64,000 nucleotides of DNA from Parvibaculaceae bacterium Mf 1.05b.01 (GTDB taxonomy: Bacteria; Pseudomonadota; Alphaproteobacteria; Parvibaculales; Parvibaculaceae), in the NCBI GenBank assembly GCA_000509225.1, contig BAOK01000001.1, positions 2,278,914 through 2,342,913 of the forward strand, given 5' to 3'. Numbering within the stretch: position 1 is the first letter of the stretch; every line of letters starts with the position of its first letter. The position numbers and the translations under genes are program-made. Below, piece after piece: positions 25,564 through 33,215 of the stretch. Below the pieces are notes generated by a model, which was not told where the DNA came from, did no database searches, and saw only the letters and a program-made list of their open reading frames with translations.

Positions 25564-25776
25564 CTTGTGGAATCCCGCTCGTCATAGTCGCACACAGTTT
25601 ATCGAATAGGTGTGAGACCTCTTATGTGTGGTTTTCAAAATATGTATCTCGAATCCGCGGTCGGCGCATGCAAGCCGGTCGTGCGTTCGTGCGCGCCCCC
25701 AAACTAGCAAACCACATTCTCTTTATTCAGTTGGAGCCCGGTTTTGCCGGGCTTTTTTCGTTTCAGGACTAGCTTC
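25564..25776 (+). promoter_or_regulatory. Structured leader before the tandem transporter genes
   Basis: This non-coding stretch contains a possible long-range stem, TGTGGTTT (25627-25634) with AAACCACA (25709-25716), closing about 74 bases that include a CGGC/GCCG hairpin. A strong intrinsic terminator follows at 25735-25759, and the transporter ATG comes only 17 bases later. A closing stem, an inner hairpin and a terminator fit a riboswitch or attenuator. No known class was recognised. Confidence 0.4.
25735..25759 (+). terminator. Intrinsic terminator just before the first transporter gene
   Basis: AGCCCGG (25735-25741) and CCGGGCT (25747-25753) form a perfect G/C-rich stem around loop TTTTG, followed by TTTTT. 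There is no room for a promoter between it and the ATG at 25777, so transcripts entering the gene from upstream must read through it. Confidence 0.85.
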
Positions 25777-26988
25777 ATGTCTCAGTTGGACACATCACTC
25801 CAGGTCTCTCCAAAGACCCGCCTTGCGACTATTGTCACCATTGTCGCTGCCAACATGCTGGCGCTCGCGGCAACCGACCTCTATCTGCCGTCGGTCCCTT
25901 ACCTGCCAGAGATTTTCGGCGCCTCCATTGAGGCCGTACAGTTTACGCTGGTCACGTTCAGTGCGGGCTTCGCGATCTCGCAAATTCTGTTCGGCGCCGC
26001 CGGTGACCTTTGGAACCGCCGCTGGGTGCTGGTGGGGTCGCTTTTTGTGTTCGTGCCCGCATCGCTATGGTGCGCCATTTCAGGCACAGCGGAAAGTCTT
26101 GCACTGGCCCGTTTCGCCCAAGGCTTTTCTGCGAGCGCTTCTGCCGCCCTCACCGTGCCCATGATCAAGCCGCTCTTTGATGAAGCGCGTGCCGTGCACG
26201 CGATCTCCGTCATCGGCGGGATCGACGCGATCATTCCAGCCTTCGCACCTATCCTTGGTGCGTGGATCTTTTCTCAATTCGGTTGGGAAGCCAATTTCTG
26301 GATCATCGTCATTGCAGGCGTGCCGCTTCTTATCGCCGCCGTGATTGTGGTGCCGGACGATCGACCCGAGAGCCACCACACCAGCATCTGGCCGGTGCTT
26401 ATGGGCTTTTTCACCCTGCTCAAACATAAGCGCTTTATGGGCTATGCGGTGAGCCATGGGTTTTCCCTTGGAGGCTTGCTCGCGGTTGTCTTTTCCGCAC
26501 CAACGCTCATCGTCACGCATATGGATGGCGGCCCGGCAGAATATGTCTATTCCCAGATCATGTGGGTCGGGGTCTTTCTGGTCGCAGCCAATACAACCGG
26601 GCGGTTGATGCGACGGGTTACCGCCGACCAACTCATTTGGATTGGCAACTGGATTCAGATTGCCAGTGCGCTGGCCTTACTTGTCTATGCGCTTCTGTTT
26701 CCCGTGCATTGGTTGGGCTTTGCGCTTGGCGGCGTGCCCTATTGCATTGGCCTTGGCCTTCGCGGCGGGGCAGGCTTTTCGCGTGCAATTGATGCCGTGC
26801 CCGCCTATGGGGCACGGGCGTCGTCCCTCATCATTTTCTTTTCGATGGGTCTATCGGCCATCGGCACCGGTGCCGTTGCGCCCTTCCTCGACAATGGTGT
26901 CTGGAGTGCCGGAGCTGCCATGCTGATTATGAGCATCGCTGCCCTGGCTGTTTTGCCGCTCATCAAAGAGAAGGCGGGGAGCCCGTGA
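25777..26988 (+). CDS. Bcr/CflA-type MFS multidrug transporter (first of tandem pair)
   Basis: A 403-residue inner-membrane transporter of the drug:H+ antiporter group with 12 predicted membrane segments. The Bcr/CflA signature is ATDLYLPSVPYLPEIFG near residue 28, followed by QFTLVTFSAGFAISQILFGAAGDLWNRR with the loop 2-3 motif A variant GDLWNRRWVL. DDRPESHH after segment 6 is shared with the next gene. The ATG at 25777 (MSQLDTSLQV) is preferred; an in-frame start lies in the terminator. It overlaps the second transporter gene by four bases. Confidence 0.9.
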   Translation: MSQLDTSLQVSPKTRLATIVTIVAANMLALAATDLYLPSVPYLPEIFGASIEAVQFTLVTFSAGFAISQILFGAAGDLWNRRWVLVGSLFVFVPASLWCAISGTAESLALARFAQGFSASASAALTVPMIKPLFDEARAVHAISVIGGIDAIIPAFAPILGAWIFSQFGWEANFWIIVIAGVPLLIAAVIVVPDDRPESHHTSIWPVLMGFFTLLKHKRFMGYAVSHGFSLGGLLAVVFSAPTLIVTHMDGGPAEYVYSQIMWVGVFLVAANTTGRLMRRVTADQLIWIGNWIQIASALALLVYALLFPVHWLGFALGGVPYCIGLGLRGGAGFSRAIDAVPAYGARASSLIIFFSMGLSAIGTGAVAPFLDNGVWSAGAAMLIMSIAALAVLPLIKEKAGSP

Positions 26989-28157
26989 CCCATACAGGAT
27001 GGATTGTCACCATTGTTTTGGCGACAGCAATGCTGGGTGGGTCAGCGTTTGACTTTCACTTGCCCGCCATTCCGCTTTTGCCGGAGCAACTTGGTGCGAC
27101 AATTGTCGAGGCTCAATGGACGCTCGCCGGATTTTCATTCGGCTTTGCGACCTCCATGCTGTTGTTCGGCGCGCTCGCGGACCTTTATTCGCGGCGTGCC
27201 GTGCTGCTCGGCGGCCTTGCGATCTTCGTGCCTGCGTCAATCCTCTGTGCATTGGCGACCACACCGGAGGTCCTCATCACGGGCCGGGTGTTGCAAGGGT
27301 GTGCCGCGGCGTCTGGCAATTCCGTCGCACCTGCCCTCATTCGCTCGCTCTATGATGAGGCGCGCAGCGTGCGCGCCATGTCTATCTTCTCATCCCTTTT
27401 TGGCCTCATCCCTGTAATTGCGCCGGCGCTGGGGGCGCTGATGATTGCCGCCTGGGGGTGGCAGTCCATCTTCTGGTTGATTGCGGGGATCGGCCTATTG
27501 CTCGTACCCGCGGTAGGGTTCGCCATCCCGAACGATCGACCGGAAAGTCATGAGACAGACCTTTGGCCAGTGGTGCGCGGCTATGGACGGCTGCTTACCC
27601 ACGGTAAGTATTTGGCTTATGTGGGCAGTCAGGCGATGGGGTTTGCGGGGTTGCTCACCTTCGTTTTGAGTTCGCCCTATCTCATCACAGCGCATTTGGG
27701 GGGCGACACCACTGCCTTCCTGCTCACCCAGGTGATCATCATCTCCGCCTATATTGCGGGCGCGAATGGGACCGGATTGCTGGTGCATCACTTCAAGACA
27801 GACGGCTTCATTCTGACCGGAGCGGCAACGCAGATAGTCGGTGGAGCCGTCCTACTCGCCTACGCACTTGTGGCAGACGCGCCCGGCTGGCTTGCCGTTG
27901 CCTTTATTGTCGCGATCTTTGACGCCGGGCACGGCATTCGGAGCGGGGCGGGTTTCACAAAAGCCATGGATATCGTCCCGACCCATGGCGCGCGGGCATC
28001 GTCTCTACTGAATTTTTTCTGTGTCGCACTGGCTGGCACCGGCGCGGCGGGGGTCGCGCCCTTCCTTGCACCTTTTGGGCTGATGCCAGTCGCCCTTGCG
28101 ACCTTCCTGTTTGGGTCCGGCAGTCTCGTTCTCCTGATTCTTGCGCGACGGTTGTAG
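26985..28157 (+). CDS. Bcr/CflA-type MFS transporter (second of tandem pair)
   Basis: A 390-residue 12-segment transporter clearly related to the preceding gene: FDFHLPAIPLLPEQLG near 22, FGALADLYSRRAVLLGG near 62, NDRPESHETDLWP after segment 6 and GAGFTKAMDIVPTHGARASSL near the end match the same blocks there. It starts with GTG at 26985, overlapping the previous stop. An Asp in the first segment (SAFDFHLP) could carry protons. The two may act as a heteromeric or partly redundant efflux pair. Confidence 0.9.
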   Translation: MTHTGWIVTIVLATAMLGGSAFDFHLPAIPLLPEQLGATIVEAQWTLAGFSFGFATSMLLFGALADLYSRRAVLLGGLAIFVPASILCALATTPEVLITGRVLQGCAAASGNSVAPALIRSLYDEARSVRAMSIFSSLFGLIPVIAPALGALMIAAWGWQSIFWLIAGIGLLLVPAVGFAIPNDRPESHETDLWPVVRGYGRLLTHGKYLAYVGSQAMGFAGLLTFVLSSPYLITAHLGGDTTAFLLTQVIIISAYIAGANGTGLLVHHFKTDGFILTGAATQIVGGAVLLAYALVADAPGWLAVAFIVAIFDAGHGIRSGAGFTKAMDIVPTHGARASSLLNFFCVALAGTGAAGVAPFLAPFGLMPVALATFLFGSGSLVLLILARRL

Positions 28158-28220
28158 GCGGAGAAACTGCCGCTTAAGGTCATGTCACAAAAACATTCAA
28201 CACCGTTCCCGGGAGAAAAC

Positions 28221-28694
28221 ATGAGCACGCTAGAAACAGAGTTTCTTTTTGAGATTGATGCCGAACTTCGCGAACCCAACCTTATGATCGGCGGCGTGCC
28301 TGAGGGCACGCGATCTATCGCACACGTTGCTGGCGGCACGTTTGAAGGGCCGCGTATCAAAGGCACAATGCCCGCCTCAGGCGGCGACTGGGTGCTCGCG
28401 CGGGCCGACGGGTCGATCAAGATTGATGTGCGCGCGGCGCTCACCACAGACGATGGCCATAATATCTACACTTATTATGGCGGCCGGATTGTCATGACGC
28501 CGGAACAGATGGGCGCCCTTGGCGATCGTGCGGCGGCTGAAGCCCTAGATCCCTCGACCTATTATTTCCGCACCAACCCGCTCTTTGAAGCGGCCATGGA
28601 CGGCCCCTATGCCTGGCTCAATCATGTGGTTGCTGTTGGCATTGGACGGCTTACGGCAAAAGGCGTGGCATACAAGGTCTATGCGCTGAAATAG
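28221..28694 (+). CDS. DUF3237 family protein
   Basis: A 157-residue beta-rich cytosolic protein. The N-terminal LFEIDAELREPNLMIGGVPEG and the conserved GTFEGPRIKGTMPASGGDW (about 40-58) are the DUF3237 marks, with ADGSIKIDVRAAL and IYTYYGGRI after it. The fold is a small beta barrel of unknown function. The ATG at 28221 (MSTLETEFLF) follows GGGAGAAAAC; an upstream in-frame ATG at 28182 is less likely. It lies 63 bp after the transporter pair. Confidence 0.9.
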   Translation: MSTLETEFLFEIDAELREPNLMIGGVPEGTRSIAHVAGGTFEGPRIKGTMPASGGDWVLARADGSIKIDVRAALTTDDGHNIYTYYGGRIVMTPEQMGALGDRAAAEALDPSTYYFRTNPLFEAAMDGPYAWLNHVVAVGIGRLTAKGVAYKVYALK

Positions 28695-28727
28695 GAGCAG
28701 CACGCATCAAGACCAGGCCCACTTTAT

Positions 28728-28780
28728 TTAGCTATCTTGCTAATTGTTTCCTTCTGTGTGATAATTAGCAGGTACGCTAA
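28728..28780. promoter_or_regulatory. Promoter with twin TTAGC-N6-GCTAA operators
   Basis: Two identical-pattern palindromes, TTAGC-N6-GCTAA, lie at 28728-28743 and 28765-28780 (37 bp centre to centre). Between and overlapping them is a promoter: TTGCTA (28737-28742), 17 bp, GATAAT (28760-28765), with an upstream TGTG. The operators thus cover the -35 and the -10/+1 regions. The ArsR-type repressor at 29197 is the probable binder. Confidence 0.75.
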
Positions 28781-28796
28781 ATATGGAGCGAGACAA

Positions 28797-29191
28797 ATGG
28801 CAAATATTGTGATCTGTCACTATCGCGTTGCCAGCGGGAATGAAGAAAAGTTCGAAGATTTGCTGGCGCGACACTGGCCAACTCTGCACAGACTTGGCCT
28901 TGTTGCCGACATGCCTTCCCGTACCTATAAAGGTGCGGAACAGGACAATGGCCAACTCTGCACAGACTTGGCCTTGTTGCCGACATGCCTTCCCGTACCT
29001 ATAAAGGTGCGGAACAGGACAATGGCCAGCCTATCTATTTTGAGATTTTTGAATGGCTGGAGGGCGCTGCAGAACGCGCCCACGAACACCCGGACGTGAT
29101 GGCCGTCTGGGAACCGATGGACCAGCTCTGTGAGAGCCGTGGCGACAAGCCAAACATGGAATTTCCTCACGTCCAGGCGCTCAATGATTGA
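28797..29191 (+). pseudogene. Small conserved-type protein broken by a 74-bp tandem duplication
   Basis: The frame starts MANIVICHYRVASGNEEKFEDLLARH, written here as MANIVICHYR..NEEKFEDLL, behind GGAGCGAGAC. A 74-bp unit (28875-28948) is repeated exactly at 28949-29022 and shifts the frame by two. Removing one copy gives an intact protein of about 106 residues that continues as GQPIYFEIFEWLEGAAERAH to VQALND. The restored protein looks like a small ferredoxin-fold (antibiotic biosynthesis monooxygenase-like) protein, but this is uncertain. It is first in the operon with the ArsR gene, under the twin operators. Either a recent mutation, a reversible switch or an assembly artefact. Confidence 0.8.
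28875..29022. repeat. Tandem duplication, 2 x 74 bp
   Basis: Units 28875-28948 and 28949-29022 are identical, each starting TGGCCAACTCTG, and a third partial unit TGGCCA follows at 29023. The length is not a multiple of three. Confidence 0.97.
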
Positions 29192-29196
29192 CCTTG

Positions 29197-29490
29197 ATGG
29201 CTAAACTCGACGGTATCAAAGAGATCAAGATCGCCGATGAGGTCTTTGCCGCGCTCGCTCACCCGATGCGCCGCCAGATCCTGCTCTCGATCCACCTACG
29301 TGGTGAGACAAAGGCCGGAGACATTGCCGCACGGTTTGACTGTGCCTGGCCCACAACCAGTCGGCATCTTTCAACCCTTGTGGAAAGTGGGCTGCTTCGT
29401 GTCGAAAAGCAGGGTCGTGAGCGTGTCTACATGTGCAATTCGGCTCTGTTATCAGACGTGCTCGACCGTTGGGCTGTGCATTTCAAGTAG
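29197..29490 (+). CDS. ArsR-family helix-turn-helix repressor
   Basis: A 97-residue winged-helix protein. HPMRRQILLSIHLRGETKAGDIAARFDCAWPTTSRHLSTL covers helices 2-4 (recognition part CAWPTTSRHLSTL, about 47-60), and the wing ends at KQGRERVYMCNSALL. The W-P-T/A-x-S-R/K-H-L pattern is that of the ArsR subgroup next to SRPBCC or DHFR-like genes. No metal-binding CxC is seen. It is the likely ligand of the twin upstream operators. The ATG at 29197 is preferred over an upstream TTG at 29188. Confidence 0.9.
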   Translation: MAKLDGIKEIKIADEVFAALAHPMRRQILLSIHLRGETKAGDIAARFDCAWPTTSRHLSTLVESGLLRVEKQGRERVYMCNSALLSDVLDRWAVHFK

Positions 29491-29553
29491 GCGCCGCTCT
29501 CTGGTAGGCTCACCTGTGCTGAAATTATTTGGCTCAATGATAGGACCATCCCC

Positions 29554-30132
29554 ATGAGAGAGCTTGCGATCCTGACCTTTGTCAGTCTTGACGGCGTGAT
29601 GCAGGGACCGACATCGCCGGAAGAGGATCCGTCCGGCGGCTTCACGGGCGGGGGCTGGGCGCAGGCTTGCTGGGATGGCGTGATGGCGCAGGTGGGCCGC
29701 GAAGCCATGGCCGAGCCCTATGACATGCTGTTTGGCCGCAAGACTTATGAGACCTTTGCCGGGCATTGGCCGGACGCAGATCCGGAGGACCCGGCGGCAG
29801 CGCGTATGAACGGCGCCACAAAATATGTGGCGTCATCAACCCTCACTGACCCCACATGGCAGAACACGATTGTGCTCAAAGGCGATGTCGTGGCTGAAAT
29901 AGCCAATCTCAAACAGCAGGATGGTCTTCTGCTCCAGGTACATGGTAGCGGCCATCTGATCCAGACGCTGTTGAGGCATGATCTGATTGATGAATTCCGC
30001 CTTTGGACTTTTCCGGTAGTGGTTGGGTCTGGCAAAAGACTGTTTTCAGAAGGGACGGTCCCAGCTTCCCTGACGCTTGCGAAATCAGAAGCGACCGGCA
30101 ATGGCGCCGTCATGTCGATTTACCGGCGGTGA
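29554..30132 (+). CDS. Dihydrofolate reductase family protein (RibD C-terminal type)
   Basis: A 192-residue NADPH-binding protein of the RibD-C/DHFR-like fold. LTFVSLDGVMQGP near residue 8, the LFGRKTYETFAGHWP block near 59, KYVASSTLTDPTW near 90, and HGSGHLIQTLLRHDLIDEFRL near 129 (key part GSGHLIQTLLRHDLIDE) are typical. Despite the name, most such proteins are not real folate reductases. It sits behind the ArsR gene, a common pairing whose role is unknown. Confidence 0.9.
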   Translation: MRELAILTFVSLDGVMQGPTSPEEDPSGGFTGGGWAQACWDGVMAQVGREAMAEPYDMLFGRKTYETFAGHWPDADPEDPAAARMNGATKYVASSTLTDPTWQNTIVLKGDVVAEIANLKQQDGLLLQVHGSGHLIQTLLRHDLIDEFRLWTFPVVVGSGKRLFSEGTVPASLTLAKSEATGNGAVMSIYRR

Positions 30133-30194
30133 CCCTGGCGGCCTGCTGACCGCCAAGGGTGTGGCATTTGAAGTTTTTGGAAGTCCCGCAGTGC

Positions 30195-30950
30195 TTACGG
30201 AGCCTCACACGTACAGTGGTAAATGTCCTCAAACGTGTTGATCTCAATAATGTCATTGAAGATGTCCGTTACCGGAACATCCTTGATATCAATATCGATA
30301 AGATTCATGACCCGGGCCACCCAATGAATATCGATCGGGTGAACGGATGCGGCCCTCAACAGTTTCATCTCTAAGTCGCTGAATCCGTGCGTATCCAGGT
30401 TTAACAGGTAGGCCGACTGCTGGCGCTCGGTCACAACACGCGGCGTGGACCGGTCACACACATCGATTGAGGAAACCAGTGTTCTCCAACACCCGTTCGC
30501 TTTCTTCTGTGCTTTCTTCAAACGATCGACCAAGGCATCACGATGCTGGTCTTGTGCTTTGAAGCTTTCGTCGTCATTGAACTCCGCAGCAGTGTGGCGC
30601 CGGTGAACCGTTTGAAGAATCGCCATCTCGATCATTGCGGTCTTCCATTGTGCCTTTACCGCATCCTTGAGGTTCGACAAAACCTCTTCTCCTGGCTCCC
30701 GCTCAAACAAGTTGAGGCAATCTTTCGCCTTAAAGTCCTGGATGCAAAACGGCATGTAGGGCTCGTAGAGCTGTCCGAAATGCAGATCGATCTGACAGGT
30801 GATGGGGTCGCATGCGACCTCGGCCGCTATTGAAGCAATGATCGAGGCTTGCATATATTCTTCGATGGGGAGCGGATTGAGCGCTCCTGCACTTGATAAT
30901 GCCGCTGCCTGCACAATCTTCCAGCGCAGCTGAGGTGTGTTTCTAGCCAT
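30195..30950 (-). CDS. Hypothetical cysteine-rich cytosolic protein
   Basis: A 251-residue protein that I do not recognise. It has no signal peptide or membrane segment and appears mainly helical. Cysteines are unusually many for a cytosolic protein: ACDPITCQI near 50, FCIQDFKAKDCLN near 75, then NGCW and DVCDRS in the second half, and YHCTCEAP at the very end. A metal or iron-sulfur site is possible but unproven. The centre, RLKKAQKKANGCWRTL, is basic. The ATG at 30950 is preceded by GGAGGAGG. Base composition is slightly poorer in G/C than its neighbours. It is convergent with the DHFR-like gene. Confidence 0.65.
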   Translation of the reverse strand: MARNTPQLRWKIVQAAALSSAGALNPLPIEEYMQASIIASIAAEVACDPITCQIDLHFGQLYEPYMPFCIQDFKAKDCLNLFEREPGEEVLSNLKDAVKAQWKTAMIEMAILQTVHRRHTAAEFNDDESFKAQDQHRDALVDRLKKAQKKANGCWRTLVSSIDVCDRSTPRVVTERQQSAYLLNLDTHGFSDLEMKLLRAASVHPIDIHWVARVMNLIDIDIKDVPVTDIFNDIIEINTFEDIYHCTCEAP

Positions 30951-31121
30951 GACGTTTCCTCCTCCCATTAGGTGAAACGTCCAATATACATTAGAGCCGC
31001 CTCACCCCGCCAAGGTTTGTCCTGTCAGCAGTTTTTGGCTTTAGAACTGGGCTCATCCCTTCCACTATGGTTTCAGAGGCATGGTGATCGCGTCGCAATT
31101 CCGCAATGAGGAATAAGCAAG

Positions 31122-31157
31122 ATATGGCATGTTTCGTGCCATATTGTTCTGTATAAT
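31122..31157 (+). promoter_or_regulatory. Operator-like palindrome and -10 box before the DUF3604 gene
   Basis: ATATGGCA (31122-31129) and TGCCATAT (31137-31144) are perfect inverse complements with a 7-base centre. A consensus TATAAT at 31152-31157 follows at once. The palindrome would cover the -35 region, so it is a candidate repressor or activator site. Confidence 0.6.
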
Positions 31158-31205
31158 TGGCCGAAAGACCAAAGACGACAAATATCGACCATAGGGGACG
31201 ACACC

Positions 31206-33134
31206 ATGCGCACCACTCTTCTCACCACTGCTCTGCTTGCAAGCACAAGCCTGTCGGCCCCCGCCATCGCTGCGGACACACAATTGCTCTGGGGCGACAC
31301 ACATCTGCACTCCTCTTATTCCACCGACGCCTTTATTGCAGGCAACCGCACCGCCGACCCGGATACAGCCTATCGTCTCGCCAAGGGCGAGCCCGTGGTG
31401 CACCCGTTCAACCGGGTGCGGGTGCAGCTACAGCGGCCGCTCGATTTCCTCGTTGTGGCGGACCATGCGGAGTCACTCGGCGTTATCGGAGAAATTTTCC
31501 GTACCAATCCTGAGATGGACGAGGCCTGGTTCTGGCAGCGCTGGTTTACGAGTTTTGCGCTCGGTCGTCTTCGCGACACGATTGATCAACCGGCACACCT
31601 TACCGGTGTTGTCAGCAGTTTTGCACCGCATGTGATTGAACCTGGCGACACGGCAGACCCTGTCGTCTCCGGTGGGCTACAGAACATCTCCGTGAGCGAT
31701 GTGGTTGGTATTCCAAAAGACGTGGCCGATGGTATCAGCGCGGACATGTGGGGCCGGTCGGTTGCTGCCGCCGACGCGCATTACGAGCCTGGCGTCTTCA
31801 CACCCATGATCGGGTGGGAATGGACCCAGACGAATAATGGGGTGAACCTGCACCGTGTTGTCATGTCGACCATGAATGGTGAACAAGCCGCGGGCATTGA
31901 CCCGGTCGGTTCCGGCGAAGCGCCTTACCCGCATCAGCTATGGGAGGGCCTGGCTGCCCTTCAAGAAGAGACAGGTGCCCGCTTCATGGCGATCCCGCAC
32001 AATTCCAATCTCTCCAAGGGCTTCATGTTCAGTGCGACACGCTTGAATGGCGAGCCCATCACGGCGGAGTTCGCCCGCACCCGTATGGAGTGGGAGCCCA
32101 TCGTCGAAGTCACGCAGGTGAAGGGGGATTCCGAGGCTCATCCCTCCCTCTCGCCCGATGATGAGTTTGCGGGCTTTGAGCCGTTCAACTTCTATCTGCA
32201 GAACAAGCCGCAGGGTGCAAACTATCAGGCGGCTGTTGGGGACTTCATGCGCTCTGGCCTTCGTCGGGGTCTGGAGATCGAACAGGAGATCGGGGTGAAC
32301 CCCTACCAGTTCGGCGTCATCGGCTCCACGGACGCGCATACGAGCATAGCCTCAGCTGAAGAACCCAATTTCTGGGGTAAGATGGGGAAAGACTCCATCC
32401 CGGAAAACAAACGCGATGAAGATGCGATTGATCTTGAGGACGGCTATGAGCCGGGCGTCGACACGTTTGATGGCTGGAACTATTCCGCCCAAGGGCTCGC
32501 GGCTGTCTGGGCAGACGAGAATAATCGCGAAAGCATATTCGAAGCTTTCACCCGCCGGGAGACTTATGCGACGACCGGCCCGCGCATGACGCTGCGCGTG
32601 TTTGGCGGCTGGGATTATGACCCGACTGCCGCAGACGCGGATGATCTTGCCGCAATTGGCTATGCGGGCGGTGTGCCCATGGGCGGCGATGTGGCGTCCG
32701 CACCGGCGGACAAGAGCTTCCAGATGCTGATCCGGGCCACAAAGGACCCGCTTGATGCGAACCTTGACCGGGTGCAGGTGATCAAGGGCTGGGTCGACGC
32801 AGACGGCACGTCTCATGAACAGGTGTTTGACGTGGCCTGGTCAGATGACCGCGTGCCAGGTGCGGACGGCAAGCTGCCGCCGGTGGGCAATACGGTCGAC
32901 CTTGAAACCGGTGCGGTCGAAAACTCCATCGGCGCGCCTGAATTCTCCACGGTGTGGACAGACCCCGATTTCGATGCAAGCCAGCGCGCGTTCTATTATG
33001 TGCGTGTGCTTCAGATCCCGACGATCCGGCATTCGCAGCTTGATGCCATCGCGCTTGGGCAACCGACGCCTTATGAAGGCCCGGCTACGATCCAGGAACG
33101 CGCTTACTCTTCACCGATCTGGTATACGCCTTGA
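31206..33134 (+). CDS. DUF3604 family exported protein, PHP-like metallo-enzyme
   Basis: A 642-residue protein with a Sec signal peptide (MRTTLLTTALLASTSLSAPA, cut after AIA near 22). The mature start, LLWGDTHLHSSYSTDAF, carries the His-x-His metal motif of PHP-type hydrolases, and DFLVVADHAESLG near 80 gives further ligands. IPHNSNLSKG near 265 and GVIGSTDAHTS near 375 complete the site. This is the whole DUF3604 layout. Members are periplasmic and possibly phosphoesterase-like; no substrate is proven. It stands alone behind a palindromic promoter. Confidence 0.88.
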   Translation: MRTTLLTTALLASTSLSAPAIAADTQLLWGDTHLHSSYSTDAFIAGNRTADPDTAYRLAKGEPVVHPFNRVRVQLQRPLDFLVVADHAESLGVIGEIFRTNPEMDEAWFWQRWFTSFALGRLRDTIDQPAHLTGVVSSFAPHVIEPGDTADPVVSGGLQNISVSDVVGIPKDVADGISADMWGRSVAAADAHYEPGVFTPMIGWEWTQTNNGVNLHRVVMSTMNGEQAAGIDPVGSGEAPYPHQLWEGLAALQEETGARFMAIPHNSNLSKGFMFSATRLNGEPITAEFARTRMEWEPIVEVTQVKGDSEAHPSLSPDDEFAGFEPFNFYLQNKPQGANYQAAVGDFMRSGLRRGLEIEQEIGVNPYQFGVIGSTDAHTSIASAEEPNFWGKMGKDSIPENKRDEDAIDLEDGYEPGVDTFDGWNYSAQGLAAVWADENNRESIFEAFTRRETYATTGPRMTLRVFGGWDYDPTAADADDLAAIGYAGGVPMGGDVASAPADKSFQMLIRATKDPLDANLDRVQVIKGWVDADGTSHEQVFDVAWSDDRVPGADGKLPPVGNTVDLETGAVENSIGAPEFSTVWTDPDFDASQRAFYYVRVLQIPTIRHSQLDAIALGQPTPYEGPATIQERAYSSPIWYTP

Positions 33135-33215
33135 GGGCGACATCACCCCGAGTTGTAGATCACTAACATCCTCTGGATCCCAAGCTGCCATATAAACTCT
33201 TACGCCGCGACCGAA

